DNA of 64,000 bases from Bradyrhizobium sp. ORS 278 (GTDB lineage: Bacteria; Pseudomonadota; Alphaproteobacteria; Rhizobiales; Xanthobacteraceae), in NCBI RefSeq assembly GCF_000026145.1, contig NC_009445.1, forward strand, positions 1,674,001-1,738,000, written 5' to 3'. Under the pieces are notes generated by a model that saw nothing but the letters and a program-made list of their open reading frames with translations, ran no database searches and was not told where the DNA came from. The position numbers and the translations under genes were made by a program. This document shows positions 58,056 to 64,000 of the stretch, in pieces (position 1 is the first letter of the stretch; each line of letters starts with the position of its first letter).

Positions 58056-58997
58056 ATGGACGCGATCGCCGTTGTGCTGGGGAGGCCGAGGGAGTTGTCG
58101 CTGCAGCACCTGCTGTTGGCGGATGCCCTGGACTGCCTGACCGTCGACATCGAATGGAGCGCGATCAGCACCGGCACCGAGCGGTTGCTGTACGAGGGCC
58201 GCATGCCGCAGTTTCCGGGCATGGGCTATCCGCTCGTGCCGGGCTACGAGGCCGTAGGCCGCGTTGCGCAGGCCGCTGCTCATTCCGGTTTCCGGAAAGG
58301 CGAGCGCGTGTTTGTGCCGGGCGCCGCGCGCTGCTTCGGCGAGGTCAAGAGCCTGTTCGGCGCCGCCGCTTCGCGGCTCAACGTTCCCCCGCAGCGCGTT
58401 GTCGCCATCGACGAGGTGACCGGCGAGCGCGGCGTGCTGCTGGCGCTGGCGGCGACCGCGTACCACGCGCTGTCGATCGGCGGCGATGGCCAGGCTGAAT
58501 GCGTCGTTGGCCATGGCGTGCTCGGGCGTCTCTTGGCCCGGCTGATCATCGCGATGGGCGGCGATCCGCCCGTGGTGTGGGAGAGCAATCCGGAGCGCGC
58601 CGATGGCGCGATGGGGTATCGCGTCATCGATCCCGCTCAGGACACGAGGCGCGATTACCGGCTGATCTTCGATGCCAGCGGCGATGCGGGGCTGCTCGAT
58701 ACTCTCATCGCGCGCCTGGCTCCACGGGGCGAGATCATCCTTGCCGGCTTCTACAGCGCGCCGCTGACATTCTCCTACCCGCCGGCCTTCATGTGCGAGG
58801 CGGCGATCCGCGTCGCCGCCGAATGGAAGCACGACGATCTGGTCGCTGTGCGCAACCTGATCGACACCGGCCGGCTGTCGCTGGACGGGCTGATCACGCA
58901 CCGCGCCGCGGCGTCATCCGCGGAGAGCGCCTACCGGACCGCGTTCGACGATCCGTCATGTCTCAAGATGGTCCTGGACTGGAGAGCTGCCGCATGA
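58056..58997 (+). CDS. bchC: 3-hydroxyethyl bacteriochlorophyllide a dehydrogenase
   Basis: 313 residues from ATG 58056. BchC of the zinc-free medium-chain dehydrogenase type: IEWSAISTGTERLLYEGRMP near 33-52, LVPGYEAVGRV, and the later GGDGQAECVVGHGVLGRLLA near residue 142-161. It oxidises the 3-hydroxyethyl group to acetyl in bacteriochlorophyllide. The stop overlaps the bchX ATG by four bases; controlled by the operator just upstream (57975-57992). Confidence 0.92.
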   Translation: MDAIAVVLGRPRELSLQHLLLADALDCLTVDIEWSAISTGTERLLYEGRMPQFPGMGYPLVPGYEAVGRVAQAAAHSGFRKGERVFVPGAARCFGEVKSLFGAAASRLNVPPQRVVAIDEVTGERGVLLALAATAYHALSIGGDGQAECVVGHGVLGRLLARLIIAMGGDPPVVWESNPERADGAMGYRVIDPAQDTRRDYRLIFDASGDAGLLDTLIARLAPRGEIILAGFYSAPLTFSYPPAFMCEAAIRVAAEWKHDDLVAVRNLIDTGRLSLDGLITHRAAASSAESAYRTAFDDPSCLKMVLDWRAAA

Positions 58998-60004
58998 ACG
59001 CCCCGACCAAGATCAGCGCCAACTTGGCTGCAATGACCGATGCTTTGCGTGCCGAGGCCGCGATCGAGCCGGATGCGCCGGTGACCGCTGCGCCGAAGAA
59101 GGCCACGCAGATCATCGCCATCTACGGCAAGGGCGGCATCGGCAAGAGTTTCACGCTCGCCAATCTGTCCTACATGATGGCGCAGCAAGGCAAGAAGGTG
59201 CTGCTGATCGGTTGCGACCCGAAGAGCGACACGACCTCGCTGCTGTTCGGCGGCCGCGCCTGCCCGACCATCCTGGAAACCTCGTCGAAGAAGAAGCTCG
59301 CCGGCGAGGAGGTCAAGATCGGCGACGTCTGCTTCAAGCGCGACGGCGTGTTCGCGATGGAGCTCGGCGGTCCCGAAGTGGGCCGCGGTTGTGGCGGACG
59401 CGGCATCATCCACGGCTTCGAGCTGATCGAGAAGCTCGGCTTCCACGATTGGGGCTTCGACTACGTGCTGCTCGACTTCCTGGGCGACGTCGTCTGCGGC
59501 GGCTTCGGCCTGCCGATCGCGCGCGACATGTGCCAGAAGGTGATCATCGTCGGCTCCAACGATCTGCAGTCGCTCTACGTCGCCAACAATGTCTGCTCGG
59601 CGGTGGAGTATTTCCGCAAACTCGGCGGCAATGTCGGCGTCGCCGGCATCGTCATCAACAAGGATGACGGCACCGGCGAGGCGCAGGCTTTTGCCAATGC
59701 GGTCGGCATTCCGGTGCTGGCCTCCATCCCCGCCGACGACGACATCCGGCGCAAGAGCGCCAGCTATCAGATCATCGGCCGGCCCGGCACGGCCTGGGCG
59801 CCGCTGTTCGAGCTGCTCGCGACCAACGTCGCCGAGGCGCCGCCGCAGCATCCGCATCCCCTGACGCAGGACGGCCTGCTCGGCCTGTTCAAGGCTTCGG
59901 AGGTCGGCCGCGACGTGGTGCTGGAGCAGGCGACGCTCGAGGACATGTGCGGCAGCACGGCGGTCGCGAAGCCGTCGCTCGAAGTGATCTACGACAATGT
60001 GTGA
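58994..60004 (+). CDS. bchX: Chlorophyllide reductase iron protein, subunit X
   Basis: 336 residues from ATG 58994 (the longer open frame is a shadow of bchC). Nitrogenase-iron-protein relative: P-loop GKGGIGKS at 45-52 in IIAIYGKGGIGKSFTLANLS, conserved cysteines for the shared 4Fe-4S cluster in GRGCGGRGIIHGFEL and FLGDVVCGGFGLPIARDMCQ, and the switch region CDPKSDTTSLLFGG. Passes electrons to BchYZ to reduce ring B of chlorophyllide. Confidence 0.95.
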   Translation: MNAPTKISANLAAMTDALRAEAAIEPDAPVTAAPKKATQIIAIYGKGGIGKSFTLANLSYMMAQQGKKVLLIGCDPKSDTTSLLFGGRACPTILETSSKKKLAGEEVKIGDVCFKRDGVFAMELGGPEVGRGCGGRGIIHGFELIEKLGFHDWGFDYVLLDFLGDVVCGGFGLPIARDMCQKVIIVGSNDLQSLYVANNVCSAVEYFRKLGGNVGVAGIVINKDDGTGEAQAFANAVGIPVLASIPADDDIRRKSASYQIIGRPGTAWAPLFELLATNVAEAPPQHPHPLTQDGLLGLFKASEVGRDVVLEQATLEDMCGSTAVAKPSLEVIYDNV

Positions 60005-60046
60005 CGGGTGCGTGCTGAGCAGCGGAATGTAGTGGAATCTCGTGCA

Positions 60047-61594
60047 ATGAGCGATGCAGTGGTCCATCAGGCGGTGAGCGCGGAAAGCAGCGCGGCGGCA
60101 GGCATGCAGGCGCAGCCGGAGGCGCTCGGCTGCCACGCCGGCAAGGCCGAGCTCAGGAAGGCGGCCGATGCCGCCGGCAAGAGCGAGGTGCTGGCGCGCT
60201 ACGCGGCCGACTATCCGGCCGGCCCGCACGATCAGCCGCAGAGCATGTGTCCGGCCTTCGGCTCGCTGCGCGTGGGCCTGCGCATGCGCCGCACCGCGAC
60301 CGTGCTGTCAGGCTCGGCCTGCTGCGTCTACGGCCTCACCTTCACCTCGCACTTCTATGGCGCGCGGCGGAGCGTCGGCTACGTCCCGTTCAACTCGGAG
60401 ACGCTGGTCACCGGAAAGCTGTTCGAGGACATCCGCGACGCGGTGTTCAAGCTCGCCGATCCCGCCAACTACGACTGCGTCGTCATCATCAATCTCTGCG
60501 TCCCCACCGCGTCGGGCGTGCCGCTGCAGATTCTGCCGAAGGAGATCAACGGCGTCCGCATCATCGGCATCGACGTCCCCGGCTTCGGCGTGCCCACCCA
60601 TGCCGAGGCCAAGGACGTGCTCGCGGGCGCGATGCTGAACTATGCGCGGCGCGAGGCGGAGCAGGGTCCGGTGCAGGCGCCGCGCGCGCCGCGCGGCGAC
60701 AAGCCGACCATCACCCTGCTCGGCGAGATGTTCCCGGCCGATCCCGTTGGCATCGGCATGCTGCTGGCGCCGCTCGGCCTCGCCGCCGGACCCACCGTGC
60801 CGACGCGCGAATGGCGCGAGCTCTATGGCGCGCTGGACTGTGCGGCGGTGGCGGCAATCCATCCGTTCTACACGGCCTCGATCCGCGAATTTGAGTCGGC
60901 CGGCCGGCCGATCATCGGTTCTGCGCCGGTCGGCTGCGACGGCACGGCGGATTGGCTCGAAGCGATCGGCCAAGCATGTGGCGTCGGCCGTGCGCAGATC
61001 GATGCGGCCAAGAACGCGGTGCTACCGGCGATTCGTGGCGCGCTGGCGGCGACGCCGATCCGCGGCCGCATCACGCTGTCGGGCTATGAGGGCTCTGAGC
61101 TGCTGGTCGGCCGTCTGCTGGTCGAGAGCGGCGCCGACCTGCGCTACGTCGGCACCGCGTGCCCGCGCACGCGCTGGTCGGAGGCCGACTGCGCCTGGCT
61201 GGAGAGCCGCGGCGTGCGCGTGCAATATCGCGCCTCGCTGGAGCAGGATCTCGCTGCGGTCGACGAGTTCGCGCCCGATCTCGCCATCGGCACGACTCCC
61301 GTCGTGCAGAAGGCCAAGGCGCGCGCGATCCCGTCGCTGTACTTCACCAATCTGATCTCGGCGCGGCCGCTGTTCGGCGTCTCCGGCGCCGGCTCGCTGG
61401 CGCAGGTCATCAATGCCGCCATCGGCGGCAAGGCCCGGTTCGACGAGATGCGCGACTTCTTCGAAGGCGTCGGCGAGGGCGACGCCGCGGGCGTGTGGCA
61501 GGGCACCCCCGTTGCGCGTCCTGATTTCCGCGACAAGTACCGCAAGACGGTCGCGGCGCAGGCCAAGAAGCGCAAGTCAGAGGAGTTGGTGTAA
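60047..61594 (+). CDS. bchY: Chlorophyllide reductase subunit Y
   Basis: 515 residues from ATG 60047 ([15 protein letters not shown]); the open frame continues upstream without a better site. NifD/BchN-like fold: [20 protein letters not shown] and [20 protein letters not shown] carry the conserved cysteines near residues 66-105, then a repeated Rossmann-like scaffold and [20 protein letters not shown] near 420. Forms the alpha half of the catalytic heterotetramer with BchZ. Its stop overlaps the bchZ start by one base. Confidence 0.93.
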   Translation: MSDAVVHQAVSAESSAAAGMQAQPEALGCHAGKAELRKAADAAGKSEVLARYAADYPAGPHDQPQSMCPAFGSLRVGLRMRRTATVLSGSACCVYGLTFTSHFYGARRSVGYVPFNSETLVTGKLFEDIRDAVFKLADPANYDCVVIINLCVPTASGVPLQILPKEINGVRIIGIDVPGFGVPTHAEAKDVLAGAMLNYARREAEQGPVQAPRAPRGDKPTITLLGEMFPADPVGIGMLLAPLGLAAGPTVPTREWRELYGALDCAAVAAIHPFYTASIREFESAGRPIIGSAPVGCDGTADWLEAIGQACGVGRAQIDAAKNAVLPAIRGALAATPIRGRITLSGYEGSELLVGRLLVESGADLRYVGTACPRTRWSEADCAWLESRGVRVQYRASLEQDLAAVDEFAPDLAIGTTPVVQKAKARAIPSLYFTNLISARPLFGVSGAGSLAQVINAAIGGKARFDEMRDFFEGVGEGDAAGVWQGTPVARPDFRDKYRKTVAAQAKKRKSEELV

Positions 61595-63045
61595 TGCTGA
61601 TCCTCGACCACGATCGCGCCGGCGGCTATTGGGGCTCGGTCTACGCGTTCACCGCGATCAAGGGCCTGCAGGTCATCATCGATGGCCCGGTCGGCTGCGA
61701 GAACCTGCCGGTCACCTCGGTGCTGCACTACACTGACGGCCTGCCGCCGCACGAGCTGCCGATCGTCGTGACGGGCCTGGGCGAGGACGAGCTCGGCCAG
61801 AAGGGCACCGAGCAGGCGATGAAGCGCGCCCGCGCCGCGCTCGATCCGGACCTGCCGGCCGTGGTCGTCACCGGATCGATCGCCGAGATGATCGGCGGCG
61901 GGGTCACGCCGGAAGGCTCCAACATCAAGCGCTTCCTGCCGCGCACCATCGACGAGGATCAGTGGCAGAGCGCCAACCGCGCGCTGAGCTGGCTGTGGAG
62001 CGAATACGGCTCGCGCAAGATACCCGAGCGCAAGCCGCGCGCCGAGGGCGAGAAGCCCCGGGTCAACATCATCGGCCCGATCTATGGCACCTTCAACATG
62101 CCCTCGGATCTCGCCGAGATCCGCCGCCTGGTCGAGGGCATCGGCGCCGAGATCAACATGGTGTTTCCGCTCGGCAGCCACGTCGCCGATGTGGCGAAGC
62201 TGGTCAATGCCGACGTCAACATCTGCATGTACCGCGAGTTCGGCCGTCTGTTGTGCGAGACCTTGGAACGGCCTTATCTGCAGGCGCCGATCGGGCTGCA
62301 CTCGACGACGAAATTCCTGCGCTCGCTCGGCGAGCTGACCGGCCTAGATCCCGAGCCGTTCATCGCACGTGAGAAGCACACCACGATCAAGCCAGTGTGG
62401 GATCTCTGGCGCTCGGTGACGCAGGACTTCTTCGGCACTGCGAGCTTCGGCATCGTCGCCTCCGAGACTTACGCGCGAGGTCTGCGCAATTTTCTGGAGA
62501 CCGAGCTCGGTCTGCCCTGCCATTTCGCGATATCGCGCTGCGCCGGCGCCAAGACCGACAATGAGGCCATCCGCAAGCTCATCCACGAGCGGCCGCCGCT
62601 GGTGCTGTTCGGCAGCTACAATGAGCGCATGTACGCGGCGGAAGCGGGAAACCGCGCGATCTACATCCCGGCCTCGTTCCCGGGCACGGTGATCCGCCGC
62701 CACACCGGCACGCCCTTCATGGGCTATGCCGGCGCGACCTATGTCGTGCAGGAGGTCTGCAACGCGCTGTTCGATGCGTTGTTCAACATCCTGCCGCTCG
62801 CCACGCAGCTGGACCAGATCGCGGCAACGCCGGCGCGGCTCGAGCGCGAGCTGCCATGGGACGACGGCGCGAAGCTCGCGCTGGATCAGATCATCGAGAC
62901 CCAGCCCGTGCTGGTGCGGATTTCCGCAGCCAAGCGGCTGCGCGACGCCGCCGAGCGCGGCGCGCGCCAGGCCGGGCTCGACATTGTGACGGAGGACGTT
63001 CTCGCGCAGGCGCGGTCACGGCTCGCAACGGGCCAGGCGGCGTAG
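61594..63045 (+). CDS. bchZ: Chlorophyllide reductase subunit Z
   Basis: 483 residues from ATG 61594. NifK/BchB-like: [20 protein letters not shown] at the N-terminus, [20 protein letters not shown] near 31-50 with the conserved cysteine, and [20 protein letters not shown] near 155. Partner of BchY. The pufQ gene starts 31 bp downstream on the same strand. Confidence 0.95.
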   Translation: MLILDHDRAGGYWGSVYAFTAIKGLQVIIDGPVGCENLPVTSVLHYTDGLPPHELPIVVTGLGEDELGQKGTEQAMKRARAALDPDLPAVVVTGSIAEMIGGGVTPEGSNIKRFLPRTIDEDQWQSANRALSWLWSEYGSRKIPERKPRAEGEKPRVNIIGPIYGTFNMPSDLAEIRRLVEGIGAEINMVFPLGSHVADVAKLVNADVNICMYREFGRLLCETLERPYLQAPIGLHSTTKFLRSLGELTGLDPEPFIAREKHTTIKPVWDLWRSVTQDFFGTASFGIVASETYARGLRNFLETELGLPCHFAISRCAGAKTDNEAIRKLIHERPPLVLFGSYNERMYAAEAGNRAIYIPASFPGTVIRRHTGTPFMGYAGATYVVQEVCNALFDALFNILPLATQLDQIAATPARLERELPWDDGAKLALDQIIETQPVLVRISAAKRLRDAAERGARQAGLDIVTEDVLAQARSRLATGQAA

Positions 63046-63076
63046 GCAAAGGGACGAGGCGGAGAGGGAGACGACG

Positions 63077-63304
63077 ATGTCGTTATACGAACGCATGGAT
63101 CGTGACGTCGCGCCGAAATCGCGCGAGCGGCTCGACTATCTCCTGGTCTACGCGGTGTGCTTCGCCGTGCTGATGGTCGAGGGCGTGCTGCGCCGGATCG
63201 GCTCCGTCATCACCGGCCACCGGCCGGCGCCGCTCGGCGCGATCGTCGGCGAGGCGCGGATCAAGGCCGCGAACTGCGCGACGTCGTCGTTCATGGGGCT
63301 GTGA
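63077..63304 (+). CDS. pufQ: PufQ, small membrane protein for bacteriochlorophyll delivery
   Basis: 75 residues from ATG 63077, with GAGAGGGAGACGACG upstream. One membrane helix ([20 protein letters not shown], about residues 19-38) with a charged N-terminus [11 protein letters not shown]. Position between bchZ and pufB and this pattern match PufQ, which is thought to help bacteriochlorophyll supply to LH1. Its reading frame is short, so the call rests mainly on context plus the helix. Confidence 0.85.
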   Translation: MSLYERMDRDVAPKSRERLDYLLVYAVCFAVLMVEGVLRRIGSVITGHRPAPLGAIVGEARIKAANCATSSFMGL

Positions 63305-63366
63305 GGTCCCGACAGGTTTCGAGCGTCGGGGTCATGAGTTCGGCCCCGCAAGTCTTGCACGGAATT

Positions 63367-63409
63367 CGCGCGGCTCGCCGCGCGGATGCCATCCCGGCAA
63401 CGGGATGGC
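63367..63409 (+). ncRNA. Two strong RNA hairpins in the pufQ-pufB leader, the second with a GNRA loop
   Basis: First, CGCGCGGC-TC-GCCGCGCG at 63367-63384. Second, GCCATCCCG-GCAA-CGGGATGGC at 63388-63409, a 9-bp stem closed by a GCAA (GNRA) tetraloop. They lie 66-110 nt upstream of the pufB ATG. Such stems near the 5-prime end of processed pufBA mRNA protect against exonucleases or slow RNase E; that function is inferred. This is an mRNA structure, not a separate RNA gene. Confidence 0.6.
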
Positions 63410-63474
63410 GCTTCGACGCCGCTCATCTCGGTGGGCGGCATCCGGCCGAAAGGCCAACACCAGGAGGTACTACT

Positions 63475-63702
63475 ATGGTGGAACCAAATAAGGGAGGCTC
63501 TCTGTCGGGGCTGACCGAATCGGAGGCTAGGGAATTCCATAGCATCTTCATGACGAGCTTTGTGGTCTTCACGGCGGTTGCGATCGTCGCCCACATTCTC
63601 GCCTGGATGTGGCGTCCCTGGCTGCCGGGGCCGACGGGCTACAAGGCGGCGCTGGATGGGGCAACCCACTACGCCACGCTCGCGCTCTCCTACCTGACCT
63701 GA
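63475..63702 (+). CDS. pufB: Light-harvesting 1 beta subunit
   Basis: 75 residues from ATG 63475, preceded by an excellent AGGAGGT. Conserved [20 protein letters not shown] with His40 as bacteriochlorophyll ligand and His22 in the N-terminal part, then [12 protein letters not shown]. Single inner-membrane helix; binds BChl and carotenoid around the reaction centre. The long C-terminal tail (about 26 residues past the WRPW) is normal for Bradyrhizobium/Rhodopseudomonas LH1 beta. Confidence 0.95.
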   Translation: MVEPNKGGSLSGLTESEAREFHSIFMTSFVVFTAVAIVAHILAWMWRPWLPGPTGYKAALDGATHYATLALSYLT

Positions 63703-63718
63703 TCGAAAGGAGAAAACT

Positions 63719-63907
63719 ATGTGGCGCTTGTGGTTGCTGTTCGATCCCCGCAGGGTTCTCGTGGCTCTCGGCGTGTTCCTGTTCGGGCTGGCATTGGTGA
63801 TTCACTTCATCCTGCTCAGCACGAACCGCTTCAACTGGCTGGAAGGACCTCGCGCGGCGAAGACGTCGTCGATCTCCGCTCCAGTCACGCCGGTGAAACT
63901 CACCTAG
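63719..63907 (+). CDS. pufA: Light-harvesting 1 alpha subunit
   Basis: 62 residues from ATG 63719, with AAAGGAG upstream. Single helix with His29 as BChl ligand in [20 protein letters not shown] and the start [20 protein letters not shown]. Pairs with PufB. A strong hairpin follows the stop (63925-63973). Confidence 0.95.
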   Translation: MWRLWLLFDPRRVLVALGVFLFGLALVIHFILLSTNRFNWLEGPRAAKTSSISAPVTPVKLT

Positions 63908-63924
63908 AGCTTCGGCTCCAACAA

Positions 63925-63973
63925 TGGGAAGCGGGCGTAGGCTCGGCGGCAGACCCTGCTCGCCCGCTTCCCA
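63925..63973 (+). terminator. pufA-downstream hairpin (intercistronic stabiliser or attenuator)
   Basis: TGGGAAGCGGGCG (63925-63937) and CGCCCGCTTCCCA (63961-63973) form a perfect 13-bp stem with a 23-nt loop, 18 nt after the pufA stop and without a T-run. In Rhodobacter a hairpin here stabilises the pufBA message relative to pufLM; the same function is likely, and a strong stem may also reduce read-through to pufL. Confidence 0.75.
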
Positions 63974-64000
63974 AATCTCCACGCAATTCAATCTCTAGAG

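Overview
The window reads as chromosomal DNA of a photosynthetic Bradyrhizobium-type alphaproteobacterium (the group of strains such as ORS278 and BTAi1). This rests on GC-rich codon use, a purple-bacterial photosynthesis gene cluster ordered bchID-(hydrolase)-bchO-crtIB-crtCD-crtEF-bchCXYZ-pufQBA, PpsR-type TGT-N12-ACA operators, a FixK2-type box, and families of GC-rich intergenic palindromes that I recognise from this genus. The assignment to the genus is an inference from gene content, not from a database search.

Layout. (1) 1-6788, minus strand: a D-glucarate catabolic unit made of a LysR regulator, 5-dehydro-4-deoxyglucarate dehydratase, glucarate dehydratase, a semialdehyde dehydrogenase cut by the window edge, and a GudP-like MFS carrier that shares promoter and upstream elements with the dehydratase. 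(2) 7242-14185: an acetylpolyamine-amidohydrolase-like protein, a chemoreceptor, a small conserved protein, PEP synthase with a FixK2-like box, and a YddA/SbmA-type ABC exporter that lacks its ATPase domain. (3) 14145-17419, minus strand: a GH1 beta-glucosidase, glucokinase and PfkB kinase in one tight unit. (4) 17800-23220, plus strand: a complete Dpp/Opp-type ABC importer. (5) 23494-25052: small genes and a thioredoxin-reductase-like flavoprotein. (6) 25060-31311, minus strand: a second Dpp/Opp importer with a Tat-type binding protein, headed by a xylose-isomerase-like TIM barrel. (7) 31516-35247: a frameshifted exported-protein gene, a beta-propeller protein, an HTH/TPR-like regulator, a DUF899 thioredoxin-fold protein and a small membrane protein. 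(8) 35544-45021: histidine utilisation. A divergent pair, hutF-hutC and hutI-hutH-hutU, flanks a HutC-type operator, and a taurine/nitrate-type ABC importer follows hutC. (9) 45106-64000: the photosynthesis cluster.

How the genes work together. BchI, BchD and BchO serve magnesium insertion. CrtE makes GGPP, CrtB phytoene, CrtI desaturates it, and CrtC, CrtD and CrtF give spirilloxanthin-type hydroxylated and methoxylated carotenoids. BchXYZ and BchC turn chlorophyllide into bacteriochlorophyllide. PufB and PufA are the LH1 apoproteins that bind these pigments; pufLM are expected just beyond the right edge. Histidine degradation yields glutamate, the precursor of tetrapyrroles only in C5-pathway organisms, so its position next to bchI is probably neighbourhood rather than a shared pathway.

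Nothing here is a clear wholly new system. The most unusual points are an extra alpha/beta hydrolase between bchD and bchO, a 47-residue membrane protein in the place where other purple bacteria carry tspO, a crtC frame with no ordinary start codon at its conserved N-terminus, a shared promoter/operator in the glucarate regulon, and the uncharacterised HTH/propeller/DUF899 neighbourhood. I saw no tRNA, rRNA, CRISPR array, phage or insertion sequence.
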